Below, piece by piece: positions 37,237 to 46,115 of a stretch of DNA of 49,082 nucleotides. The notes below the pieces were generated by a model, which saw nothing but the letters and a program-made list of their open reading frames with translations, did no database searches and had not been told where the DNA came from. The stretch comes from Solirubrobacterales bacterium (GTDB taxonomy: Bacteria > Actinomycetota > Thermoleophilia > Solirubrobacterales > 70-9): contig JACDGU010000002.1 of the NCBI GenBank assembly GCA_013821475.1, forward strand, positions 1 to 49,082, in the 5' to 3' direction. How positions within the stretch are numbered: the first letter of the stretch is position 1; each line of letters begins with the position of its first letter. The translations under genes were made by a program, and so were the position numbers.

Positions 37237-38406
37237 ATGGACCTTCGGCTCAGCGACGAGCAGAGGCTGATCGTGGAGTCGACGCGCGAATTCGCCGAGC
37301 GCGAGATCCTGCCCTACGTCCGCGACAACGATCGCGCCGGGCGCTTCAACCGCGAGCTGGCATCGAAGATGGGAGAGGTCGGCTACCTCGGCGCGCCGAT
37401 CGCCGAAAAGTACGGCGGCCGCGACCTCGACTACATCGGCTACGGGCTGATCGCGGCGGAGATCGGCCGCGCCGACTCCTCGGCCCGCACCGTCGTCTCG
37501 GTCCAGACCTCGCTGGTCGGCGGCTCGATCGAGCGCTGGGGCAGCGAGGAGCAGAAGCTGAAGTGGCTGCCGGGGATCTGCTCCGGCGAGGGGCTCGGCT
37601 GCTTCGGGCTGACCGAGCCCGACACCGGCTCCGACGCCGCCAACCTCCGCACCCGCGCGACCAGGACCGACTCCGGTTGGTCGATCAGCGGCCAGAAGAT
37701 GTGGATCTCGCTCGCCGGCGTCTCCGAGGTGGCGCTGATCTTCGCCCAGACCGACCCGTCGCTGAAGCACCGCGGGCTCGCCTGCTTCCTGGTCCCGACC
37801 GCCAGCGAGGGGTTCACCACGCAGGAGATCCACGGCAAGCTCGGGCTGCGCTCCTCCGACACGGCGGAGATCTCGCTCGACGAGGTCGAGGTCGGCGAGG
37901 ACGCGATGCTCGGTGAGATCGGCGACGGCTTCAAGGTCGCGATGAGCGCCCTCGACAACGGCCGCTACAGCGTCGCCGCCGGCTGCGTCGGGATCTGCGA
38001 CGGCTGCGTCGACGCCTCGATCGCCTACTCCAAGGAGCGCAAGCAGTTCGGCGTGCCGCTGGCCCGCTTCCAGCTGGTCCAGGAGATGATCGCCGACATG
38101 ATCCTCAAGCGCGACGCCAGCCGGATGCTGGTCTACCGCGCCGGCATGCTCAAGGACGAAGGCGTGCCGAACACGATGGAGACCTCGGTCGCCAAGCTCT
38201 ACGCGACCGAGGCGGCGGTCGAGTGTGCCAACCTCGCGATCCAGGTCCACGGCGGCTCCGGCTACGTCGACGACTACCCGGTCGAGCGCTACCTGCGCGA
38301 CGCCCGGGTGACGACGCTCTACGAGGGGACCTCGCAGATCCAGAAGCTGATCATCGGCCGCGCCGCGACCGGGATCAACGCGATGCTGCCGTTCGAGGAG
38401 AGCTGA
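37237..38406 (+). CDS. Acyl-CoA dehydrogenase
   Basis: LGCFGLTEPDTGSDAANL, YSKERKQFGVPLARFQ, QVHGGSGYVDDYPVERYLRDARVTTLYEGTSQIQ. Confidence 0.97.
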   Translation: MDLRLSDEQRLIVESTREFAEREILPYVRDNDRAGRFNRELASKMGEVGYLGAPIAEKYGGRDLDYIGYGLIAAEIGRADSSARTVVSVQTSLVGGSIERWGSEEQKLKWLPGICSGEGLGCFGLTEPDTGSDAANLRTRATRTDSGWSISGQKMWISLAGVSEVALIFAQTDPSLKHRGLACFLVPTASEGFTTQEIHGKLGLRSSDTAEISLDEVEVGEDAMLGEIGDGFKVAMSALDNGRYSVAAGCVGICDGCVDASIAYSKERKQFGVPLARFQLVQEMIADMILKRDASRMLVYRAGMLKDEGVPNTMETSVAKLYATEAAVECANLAIQVHGGSGYVDDYPVERYLRDARVTTLYEGTSQIQKLIIGRAATGINAMLPFEES

Positions 38407-38408
38407 GG

Positions 38409-39182
38409 ATGGCCGGGGTCCTCGTCGCCTCGGTCGACGACTCGGGGGTCGGCCTGCTCCGCCTCGACGATCCCGACACCCGCAACTCCCTCTCGGTGGC
38501 GATGCGCGAGGCGCTGCTCGAGGGCCTTGAGCGTTTCGACCCCGACCCCGAGGTGCGCTGCATCGTCCTCGCCGGCTCGGAGCAGGTCTTCGCCGCCGGC
38601 GCCGACATCCGGGCGATGGCGGAGCCCGGGATGCCGGCGCCGAGCGAGCGCACCGGCCCCGCCTTCTGGCAGCGGATCGCTGCGGTGAAGACACCGATCC
38701 TCGCCGCCGTCTGCGGCTACGCGCTCGGCGGGGGCTGCGAGTTGGCGCTGGCCTGCGACATGATCGTCGCCGACGAGGGCGCGGTCTTCGGCCAGCCGGA
38801 GATAAGGCTGGGGATCATTCCCGGCGGCGGTGGCACCCAGCGGCTGACCCGGGCGATCGGCAAGCAGCGGGCGATGGAGTACGTACTCACCGGCCGCCGC
38901 TTCGATGCCGCCACGGCCCACGCCTGGGGTCTGGTCAACAAGGTTGCCGAGCGGGGAAGCTGTCTCGACGAGGCGCAGGAGCTGGCGCGGATCGTCGCCG
39001 AGCGGCCCTCGGTCGCCGCCCGCCTCGCCAAGCGGGCGGTGCTCGGGTCCGAGGAGCTGGGGATGACGGCAGGACTCGCGGCCGAGCGGGAGCTGTTCGA
39101 CGAAGCGATGGCGACCGAGGATCGGGTCGAGGGCATGCGCGCCTTCCTCGAGAAGCGCGAGCCGAACTTCAGGGGGCGGTGA
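38409..39182 (+). CDS. Enoyl-CoA hydratase/isomerase
   Basis: AAGADIRAMAE, GYALGGGCELALACDMIVADEGAVFGQPEIRLGIIPGGGGTQRL. Confidence 0.96.
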   Translation: MAGVLVASVDDSGVGLLRLDDPDTRNSLSVAMREALLEGLERFDPDPEVRCIVLAGSEQVFAAGADIRAMAEPGMPAPSERTGPAFWQRIAAVKTPILAAVCGYALGGGCELALACDMIVADEGAVFGQPEIRLGIIPGGGGTQRLTRAIGKQRAMEYVLTGRRFDAATAHAWGLVNKVAERGSCLDEAQELARIVAERPSVAARLAKRAVLGSEELGMTAGLAAERELFDEAMATEDRVEGMRAFLEKREPNFRGR

Positions 39183-40396
39183 GGGTGGCCGAGGTCGGGG
39201 TCCTCGGCGCCGGCACGATGGGCACCGGCATCGCCCAGATCGCCGCGCTCGGCGGTTACGAGACCCGCCTCTACGACCCCGATCCCGCGGCGGCGGAGGG
39301 CGCCGCGATCCGGCTCGGCGAAGCGCTCGCCAAGGGCCTCCAGCACGCTCGCTGGACCGAGCTCGAAGCAGAAGAAGCGCTCGACCGGGTCGCGACCACC
39401 AACGAGTTCGGCGAGCTCGCCGAGTGCGAGCTGTTGATCGAGGCGGCGCCAGAGCGGGTCGAGCTGAAGCGCGACCTGTTCGCCAGGGTGGCAGCGATCT
39501 GCGCTCCCGACGCCGTCCTCGCGACCAACACCTCCTCGCTGCGGGTCGCCGACATCGCCGCTGGCATTCCCCACCCCGAGCGGGTCCTCGGCATGCACTT
39601 CTTCAACCCGCCGGCGCTGATGAAGCTGGTCGAGGTGGTCGCCACCGACCGCTCCTCGGAGGTGGCGCTGGCGGCGACCGAAGAGGTGGCGCTGCGGATG
39701 GGACGGACGCCGATCCGGGCCAAGGACTCGCCCGGCTTCGTCGCCAACCGACTCGCCCGCCCCTTCGCCCTGGAGTCGCTGCGGATGCTCGGCGACGGCC
39801 TCGCCGAGGCGGAGCGGATCGACCGCATCGTCCGCCTCGGCGGCGGCTTCCGGATGGGCCCGTTCCAGCTGATCGACCTGATCGGGCTCGACGTCAACCT
39901 CGAGATCGCCCGCTCCTTCTTCGACCAGGGCGGCGAGCCCGAGCGCTGGCGCCCGAGCCCGATCCAGGAACGGCTGGTCGCCGAGGGCAAGCTCGGCCGC
40001 AAGAGCGGCGAGGGCTATTACCGCTACGGGGAGGGCGTCGAGCGCGAGCTCGATCCCGAGCTGGGGATCCTGGCGCCGACCCTCGACCCCGAGAAGCTGG
40101 AGCGGATCGACCCCGTGGCGACGGCGGTGCTGAGCCGGCTCTTCGCCCAGATCGCCAACGAGACCGCCTTCGCCCTCGAAGAGGGCATCGCCTCGCCCGC
40201 GGACATGGACACGGCGATGCAGCTGGGGCTGAACTGGCCATCAGGGCCGCTCAGCCTGGCCGAGAAGATCGGCGCCGGGCCGGCGGTGGAGCTGCTGGAG
40301 CGGCTCGAGAGCGAGCAGGGCGGCGCCTACGCGCAGGCGCCGCTGCTCCGCTTCGCCGCCGAGCGCGGCGAGACGCTGCGCGACACCCAGCTATAG
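39179..40396 (+). CDS. 3-hydroxyacyl-CoA dehydrogenase
   Basis: GVLGAGTMGTGIAQIAALGGYETRLYD, TNTSSL, GMHFFNPPALMKLVEVV; 4-nt overlap with ECH. Confidence 0.96.
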   Translation: MRVAEVGVLGAGTMGTGIAQIAALGGYETRLYDPDPAAAEGAAIRLGEALAKGLQHARWTELEAEEALDRVATTNEFGELAECELLIEAAPERVELKRDLFARVAAICAPDAVLATNTSSLRVADIAAGIPHPERVLGMHFFNPPALMKLVEVVATDRSSEVALAATEEVALRMGRTPIRAKDSPGFVANRLARPFALESLRMLGDGLAEAERIDRIVRLGGGFRMGPFQLIDLIGLDVNLEIARSFFDQGGEPERWRPSPIQERLVAEGKLGRKSGEGYYRYGEGVERELDPELGILAPTLDPEKLERIDPVATAVLSRLFAQIANETAFALEEGIASPADMDTAMQLGLNWPSGPLSLAEKIGAGPAVELLERLESEQGGAYAQAPLLRFAAERGETLRDTQL

Positions 40397-40422
40397 GCGA
40401 GCCGCCGGCAGCGAGGAAAGGC

Positions 40423-41436
40423 CTAGGAGCCGGTGGCGATCTCGGCCGGCTCGCCGCCGGGCATCCAGTGGGCCTCGACCGGCGGCGGCGCGTCGCGCAG
40501 GAACCGCTCGGCGTCGAGGGCGCCCATGCAGCCGGTGCCGGCCGCGGTGACGGCCTGGCGGTAGGTGTGGTCGACGACGTCGCCGACGGCGAAGACGCCG
40601 CCGAGGTTGGTCCGGGTCGAGCCGGCCTCGGTGACGATGTAGCCGTCCTCGTCGGTGTCGACCTGGCCCTTGACGACCTCCGAGCGTGGGATGTGGCCGA
40701 TCGCGACGAAGGCACCGGTCGCCTCGAGCTCCTCGGTCTCGCCGGTCTCGGCGTTGCGCAGGCGGATCTTCTCCAGCTTGCCGTCCTCGCCGGAGACGAA
40801 CTCCTCCGGGATGAACGGCGTCTTGAAGTCGATGTTCTCCTTCTCGCGGGTGCGGTCGAGCATGATCTTCGAGGCGCGGAACTCGTCGCGACGGTTGATC
40901 ACGGTCAGCTCCTCGGCGTACTTGGAGATGAAGATCGAGTCCTCCATCGCCGAGTCGCCGCCGCCGACGACGATCACCCGGTGGCCCTTGAAGAAGGCGC
41001 CGTCGCAGACGCCGCAGGTCGAGACGCCGCGACCTCCGAGCTCCATCTCGCCGGGGATGCCGAGCCTTTTCGGCTCCGCCCCCATCGCCAGGATGATGCT
41101 CTTGGCGTGGTACTCCTCGTCGCCGAGGAAGACCTTCTGCACGCCGCCGTCGGAGAGCTCGACCCGGTCGACGTCGTCGGGGACGAAGCGGGTCCCGAAG
41201 CGCTCGGCCTGGGCGCGGAACCGGGTCATCATCTCCGGGCCCATGATCCCCTCGGGATAGCCCGGGTAGTTCTCCACGTCGGTGGTGTTCTGCAGCTGCC
41301 CACCCCACTGGAACCCCTCGAAGAGGAGCGGCTCGAGGTTGGCGCGCGCGGTGTAGAGCGCGGCCGTGTAACCGGCCGGTCCACCGCCGATGATGATTAC
41401 GTTCTCGACCTTCATGTTCTCAGTCATATCCGCCAT
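40423..41436 (-). CDS. trxB: Thioredoxin-disulfide reductase
   Basis: IIGGGPAGYTAALYTARA, VSTCGVCDGAFFKGHRVIVVGGGDSAMEDSIFIS, GVFAVGDVVDHTYRQAVTAAGTG. Confidence 0.96.
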   Translation of the reverse strand: MADMTENMKVENVIIIGGGPAGYTAALYTARANLEPLLFEGFQWGGQLQNTTDVENYPGYPEGIMGPEMMTRFRAQAERFGTRFVPDDVDRVELSDGGVQKVFLGDEEYHAKSIILAMGAEPKRLGIPGEMELGGRGVSTCGVCDGAFFKGHRVIVVGGGDSAMEDSIFISKYAEELTVINRRDEFRASKIMLDRTREKENIDFKTPFIPEEFVSGEDGKLEKIRLRNAETGETEELEATGAFVAIGHIPRSEVVKGQVDTDEDGYIVTEAGSTRTNLGGVFAVGDVVDHTYRQAVTAAGTGCMGALDAERFLRDAPPPVEAHWMPGGEPAEIATGS

Positions 41437-41584
41437 TTTCGCTGGCTAGAGGCTATTACTTTACTTTTTATAGTACTCCCCTCGGAGGGGGCTGTGGGGC
41501 CGGTGCGATCGGGGTGGCCGATCCGGCTCCGACGGGGCAGCGATACGCTGATCGCGGGTCGGGACCAAGGGAAGGGGATGCCTG

Positions 41585-42352
41585 TTGAGCATGGAAGACG
41601 CCAGGGGCGCATACGACAAGTTCGCGCCGATCTACGACCAGTTCAACCACCTCAACGACTACGAGCTCTGGACCAGCGTGCTGCTCGCCGAGCTGGAGAA
41701 GCACGGCATCCGAAAGGGCCGGCTGCTCGACGTCGGCTGCGGCACCGGCCGGGCCTTCGAGCCGATGCTGAACCGGGGCTGGGAGGTCCAGGGCTGCGAC
41801 CTCTCGGAGGGGATGCTGGCTGAGGCAGGGCGAAAATTCGGCGAAACGGTCGAGCTCGCCGTCGCCGACGTCCGCGATCTGCCCGTCTTCGGCGAGTTCG
41901 AGCTGGTCTGGGCGCTGAACGACGTCGTCAACTACCTGACCGGGGAGGGCGAGCTCGAGCGGGCGCTGACCGGGATGTGCGCAAACCTGGCACCCGGCGG
42001 ACTGCTGCTCTTCGACGCCAACTCGCTCGGCCTTTTCCAATCGAGCTTCTCGAGCGGGATCTCGGAGGCGATGAGCTCAGGTCCCTGGAGCTGGCACGGC
42101 CTGGCCGAGGAGGTCGTGCCCGGGGGCACCTACGAAGCGCAGGTCTCCGGCGACGGGGTCGAGATGCACGTCCACCGACAGCGCCACTTCCCGGTCACGG
42201 AGATGGTGGCGAAGATGGAAGCCGCGGGGCTCGAGCCGGTAGCGACGGTGGGCCAGCAGGAGGTCGACTCCCAGATCCTGCTCACATCCCCGCCCGATGA
42301 AATGCGCGACTACAAGGTCGTCTACATAGGCAGGCAGTCCAGCGAGAAGTAA
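41585..42352 (+). CDS. Class I SAM-dependent methyltransferase
   Basis: LLDVGCGTGRAFEPMLNRGWEVQGCDLSEGMLAEA; start TTG 41585 or ATG 41591. Confidence 0.92.
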   Translation: MSMEDARGAYDKFAPIYDQFNHLNDYELWTSVLLAELEKHGIRKGRLLDVGCGTGRAFEPMLNRGWEVQGCDLSEGMLAEAGRKFGETVELAVADVRDLPVFGEFELVWALNDVVNYLTGEGELERALTGMCANLAPGGLLLFDANSLGLFQSSFSSGISEAMSSGPWSWHGLAEEVVPGGTYEAQVSGDGVEMHVHRQRHFPVTEMVAKMEAAGLEPVATVGQQEVDSQILLTSPPDEMRDYKVVYIGRQSSEK

Positions 42353-42353
42353 T

Positions 42354-42394
42354 GCGGGCCGGCCTCCTTCCTGGATGGAGGAGGGCCGGCCCGC
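42354..42394. terminator. Strong stem-loop, plausibly bidirectional terminator
   Basis: gcgggccggcctcct...aggagggccggcccgc; 11 bp + bulge + 4 bp between convergent methyltransferase and mini-ORF. Confidence 0.7.
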
Positions 42395-42407
42395 TAAGCA
42401 CTGCTAG

Positions 42408-42470
42408 CTAGACGCCCTTGCTCGTTGCGATCGACGGAATGACCTGCTTGCTGCTGGTGATGATCTTCAC
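42408..42470 (-). CDS. 20-aa mini-protein (V/M)KIITSSKQVIPSIATSKGV
   Basis: GTG AAG ATC ATC ACC AGC AGC AAG CAG GTC ATT CCG TCG ATC GCA ACG AGC AAG GGC GTC TAG; purine-rich gggagggggtga upstream; in-frame TGA just upstream of GTG; 18/20 codons end in G/C. Confidence 0.55.
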   Translation of the reverse strand: MKIITSSKQVIPSIATSKGV

Positions 42471-42480
42471 AGCTGCTCAC

Positions 42481-42600
42481 CCCCTCCCATAATCAGCTAA
42501 CCCGGCCGGGAAAACCGGCCCCGTTGACCGATTTAATCGACTCCAGCGGTCGGATTAATTCCGGTATGACTGGAATCAAGTGGTCAGGATGTGCGCTACG
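42481..42600. promoter_or_regulatory. Divergent regulatory region with hairpin and operator-like repeats
   Basis: ggccgg-gaaaa-ccggcc hairpin; related motifs ccgatttaatcg and tcggattaattcc; gaccg...cggtc inverted pair. Confidence 0.5.
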
Positions 42601-42635
42601 GTTCACCCCTCAAATGTGTTCGAGAGGAGAAACCA

Positions 42636-43229
42636 ATGCCAGCAGTTAAGAGTCGTGGTGCGATCAAGTCGACTCTCGCGGCGATCGCCGCGCACCCGAC
42701 GAGGGTGACCTGCTTCATGGTCTTCGCCGAACGCACCGCAAGCCCGAACGAAATCGCCCGGGAGCTAGGTCAGGACGTCACCCACGTCAGTTATCACGTC
42801 AAGAAACTGCTCGAACTGCAGGCGATCGAGAAGGTCTCCGAGCAGCCTGTGAGAGGCGCGATCGAGCACTTCTACCGCGCGATCGAGCGGCCCATTGTCA
42901 GCGGAGAAGACTGGGCAGGCCTCTCCCGGGAGGAACGTGCCGTGATCAGCCAGGAAATCCTTCAGCGGCACGTCGCCGATCTCTGTCAGGCCCTCGAGTC
43001 CGGCACCTTCGACGACCGAATCGACCGCAGCGTGATCCGGGTACCAGTGCTGCTCGACGAGGAGGGTTTTCGCGAGCTCCGCGACCTGCACGACGAGACC
43101 TACGAGCGCACGCTGGAGATCCAGGCCAAGAGCGCGGAACGGATGGCCAGCGATTCCGAGGTCGAGCAGATCCAGACGATGTCGACGACGATGTTCTACC
43201 AGCGAGCCAAACGGCCCAACCGCCGCTAG
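42636..43229 (+). CDS. ArsR-like winged helix-turn-helix regulator
   Basis: RBS gagaggag before ATG 42636; HPTRVTCFMVFAERTASPNEIARELGQDVTHVSYHVKKLLELQAIEKVSEQPVRGAIEHFYRA. Confidence 0.88.
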   Translation: MPAVKSRGAIKSTLAAIAAHPTRVTCFMVFAERTASPNEIARELGQDVTHVSYHVKKLLELQAIEKVSEQPVRGAIEHFYRAIERPIVSGEDWAGLSREERAVISQEILQRHVADLCQALESGTFDDRIDRSVIRVPVLLDEEGFRELRDLHDETYERTLEIQAKSAERMASDSEVEQIQTMSTTMFYQRAKRPNRR

Positions 43230-43254
43230 ACAGGCTGTCGAGCTCCGGTCGGGC

Positions 43255-44385
43255 TCAGCCGACGACGGGCTCGAGATCCGACTTGGCGCTGCCGCCGCGG
43301 TCGATGGGCAGCTCGCTCGTCTCCCAGCGGTGGACCGTCTTGCGGAGCTGGAAGAAAGCGACGATCCCCGCCGGGATCGGCAGCCAGAAGGCGACCAGGC
43401 GGTAGATCAGGATCGCCGGGAAGACGGTCTCCTCGGGTAGGCCGAAGAGCACGAAGGCGCCGATCATCCCGGCGTCGACCGCGCCGACCCCGGCCGGCGC
43501 CAGCGGAAAGAGGTTGGCGACCATGCCGAGGAAGAAGCCCTGGACGACGACCGCGAGCGGGATGTGAACGCCGAAGGCGTGGAAGGAGGCCCAGAGCACG
43601 CCGATGCTCGCCGCCCAGAAGCCGGCGGCGCTTATCACCGCGAGGCCGCCGCGCGAGGGATGGGCGAAGAGGCCGACGGCGAAGCGGAACCCTTCGCCGA
43701 GCGTGGCCGGGATCTTCGCCGCCGTACTGAGGAAGGCCTTGGCTTTCTCGCCTTGGGCGAACGGCGCCAGCCGCCGCTCGACGTCGGCGGGGATAAGGGC
43801 GATCAGGACGCCCAGCGCCAGCAGCCCGCCGGCGACCCCGGCCGGGATGACAGTCAGCTCGACGTCGTCGGCGCCGTTGAGCACGTGGGTCCTCAGCAGG
43901 ACCCCGAAGAGGATCAGCGCCAGCGGATAGAAGGCGTAGTGGAGGCTGACGAAGGCGACCATCCGCCGGGCGACGTCGCGGCGGGCCATGCCGGCTTTGC
44001 GCAGCGCCCAGTAGGTGAGCGCGACGCCGCCGGCGCCGCCGGCCGAGAAGAGCAGCGTCGCCGCCACCCCGGCCATGTTGATCTCGTAGGTCTCAAGCCA
44101 GGTCAGCCGCAGCGCATCGCCGCCGACCACGGCTTTGAAGAGGGCGATGTAGGTGGCGTAGGCAAGGATGTTGAAGCCGATCGCGACCGCGATCCAGACC
44201 GGGTCGGCGTCGCCGAGCTTGCTCATCGCGCCGCTGAGACCGACCAACTTGGGGAAGAGGAAGTAGATGCTGCCGAGCAGCACCAGGACGACTACGACCG
44301 TCTGTACCAGCCGCCGCATGGTGAACAGCGGCATCTCGACGGCCCGGTCTCCGTTCGCCGAGTTCCCCGAGTCTTCCTGAGACAC
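43255..44385 (-). CDS. Lysylphosphatidylglycerol synthase TM-region (UPF0104) family membrane protein
   Basis: Multi-TM; LVGLSGAMSKLGDADPVWIAVAIGFNILAYATYIALFKAVVG, PLAPAGVGAVDAGMIGAFVLFG. Confidence 0.87.
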   Translation of the reverse strand: MSQEDSGNSANGDRAVEMPLFTMRRLVQTVVVVLVLLGSIYFLFPKLVGLSGAMSKLGDADPVWIAVAIGFNILAYATYIALFKAVVGGDALRLTWLETYEINMAGVAATLLFSAGGAGGVALTYWALRKAGMARRDVARRMVAFVSLHYAFYPLALILFGVLLRTHVLNGADDVELTVIPAGVAGGLLALGVLIALIPADVERRLAPFAQGEKAKAFLSTAAKIPATLGEGFRFAVGLFAHPSRGGLAVISAAGFWAASIGVLWASFHAFGVHIPLAVVVQGFFLGMVANLFPLAPAGVGAVDAGMIGAFVLFGLPEETVFPAILIYRLVAFWLPIPAGIVAFFQLRKTVHRWETSELPIDRGGSAKSDLEPVVG

Positions 44386-44395
44386 CCCTGGGAAG

Positions 44396-45340
44396 CTACC
44401 CGCTTGCGATTCTCTCCAGGCGCTGCAGGGTCTCGCTGACTGTGCGAACCAACGGCTCGACCAGGGGCTCGCCGCGCCTGACGACCGCAACCAGCAGCGC
44501 TCCGGCGGCGAGATCGGTGACGTAGTGCTCGCCCAGGTAGACGAGGCCGAAGCCGAGCGTCGAGGCGTAGGCCCAGCCCAGCGTCCCCTCGACCTTGCCG
44601 GCTTCCGAGAGCGAGATCGCGGCCGAGACCGAGGTCGCGAAGTGGAGCGAGGGCATCGCCGCCCAGGGGTTGCCGCCGAGCGCGTCGTACATCTTCGGCC
44701 AGGCCGAACCCCAGGTTTCCTCGCCGACCTCGACCATGATCCGGCGCACCTCTTCGCCGGTCAGGCCCTGCTCGGAGGCCCACCAGGGCGGCGCCGTCGG
44801 CACCGCGAAGTAGACGGCGCAGCCGATGTCGAAGATCGCCGCCAGCTGGCGGGCGGATTTCGGGAAGCGGCGGTTGTGGCGGAGCATGATCGTCGCCAGG
44901 GCGACGTAGGGCTCGAAAAACCAGAGCCAGTGGGTCCAGGTGATGACGCGGTTGAAGACGGCGACTCCCGGCATCCGGGCGAGCCGGCGCTGCAGGCGGG
45001 TGCTGGGGAGCGAGCCGGCGCCGATGATGCGGTCGGTGACGATCGGGTAGCCGCTGCGCAGGCGACTGCGCAGGCGCTCGGGATTGTCGAAGGGAAGCTC
45101 GTGGACCATGATGAAGCCCCACATCTGGAGGGCGAACATGGCGACGTCGCGCTTCCTCGACCGCGGTGCCAAAACCGCGATCCCGAGCGGCCCACAGGCG
45201 CAGGCGGCGACCGTCACCGGGGCCGGAATCCGCAGCCGCTTGCGGATCAGCGGGACCGCGACCGCGGCGCCGATCGCGGCACCGGCACCGGCCCTGACGG
45301 CAAGGCGAAGCGCGGGTGATGGCCGGGGGCGCCTCTTCAT
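44396..45340 (-). CDS. PAP2/inositolphosphotransferase-like membrane protein
   Basis: MPSLHFATSVSAAISLSEAG, LGEHYVTDLAAGALL. Confidence 0.88.
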   Translation of the reverse strand: MKRRPRPSPALRLAVRAGAGAAIGAAVAVPLIRKRLRIPAPVTVAACACGPLGIAVLAPRSRKRDVAMFALQMWGFIMVHELPFDNPERLRSRLRSGYPIVTDRIIGAGSLPSTRLQRRLARMPGVAVFNRVITWTHWLWFFEPYVALATIMLRHNRRFPKSARQLAAIFDIGCAVYFAVPTAPPWWASEQGLTGEEVRRIMVEVGEETWGSAWPKMYDALGGNPWAAMPSLHFATSVSAAISLSEAGKVEGTLGWAYASTLGFGLVYLGEHYVTDLAAGALLVAVVRRGEPLVEPLVRTVSETLQRLERIASG

Positions 45341-45416
45341 AGGGGCGGCGAGTATAGGTAGGCCGCGGGAACCGGAGCACCGCTGCGCCGCCCCGCGTGA
45401 ATAGAATGGCCGCGCT

Positions 45417-46115
45417 TTGGCACCGCACTCCCCCGGCACCCACCAGATCGACACGCTCCTGTGGATCGGCTTCCTCGCCGCCGCGATAGTCGTCGTCGCG
45501 GTCAACGTCGCGCTGTTCTACGCGGTACGTCGCTACCGCGTCGAGCGCGGGGCCAAGCCGCGCCAGGCAACCGGCGGCGGCCGGGTCCAGTTCCAGGTCG
45601 CCGGCGCCCTCACCCTCTTCGCCGTCGTGATCTTCGTCGTCAGCATCGTCTACACCGAAAAGGCACGCGAGACGCCGGCAACCGGCTCGGCCGGGCTGGT
45701 CTCGGCGAAGTCGAAACCGCTGACGATCGAAGCGACCGGCCAGCAGTGGCTGTGGCGCTACGACTATCCGAACGGGGCCTTCAGCTATTACAAACTCGTC
45801 GTCCCGGTCGACACCGCCGTGGTCCTCAACCTGATCTCGACCGACGTCGTCCACACCTGGAACGTGCCCGACCTCTCCGGCAAGCGCGACGCCGTTCCCG
45901 GCAAGGTCAACCACGTCATCTTCCGCGCCGAAGAGGAAGGCAACTTCGTCGGCCAGTCGGCGACGCTGTCCGGGCAGGCCTACACGGCGATGCGGACCGA
46001 AGTCGAAGTCGTCTCGGAAGACGAATACAAAGCCTTCGTCGCCAAGCAGAAATCCGAGATCGAAGCCGCCCAGAAGCGGGTCGTCGGTGTGATCCAGAAC
46101 GGGGAAGTGCCATGA
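45417..46115 (+). CDS. Cytochrome c oxidase subunit II homolog lacking the CuA ligand set
   Basis: EATGQQWLWRYDYPNG, DVVHTWNVPDLSGKRDAVPGKVN; CuA region reads GNFVGQSATLSGQAYTAM. Confidence 0.92.
   Translation: MAPHSPGTHQIDTLLWIGFLAAAIVVVAVNVALFYAVRRYRVERGAKPRQATGGGRVQFQVAGALTLFAVVIFVVSIVYTEKARETPATGSAGLVSAKSKPLTIEATGQQWLWRYDYPNGAFSYYKLVVPVDTAVVLNLISTDVVHTWNVPDLSGKRDAVPGKVNHVIFRAEEEGNFVGQSATLSGQAYTAMRTEVEVVSEDEYKAFVAKQKSEIEAAQKRVVGVIQNGEVP

Noticed and set aside
39424-41823. 799-aa plus-strand ORF
   Set aside because: Overlaps well-identified 3-hydroxyacyl-CoA dehydrogenase and trxB in other frames; Arg/Pro/Ala-rich composition typical of GC-rich shadow ORFs
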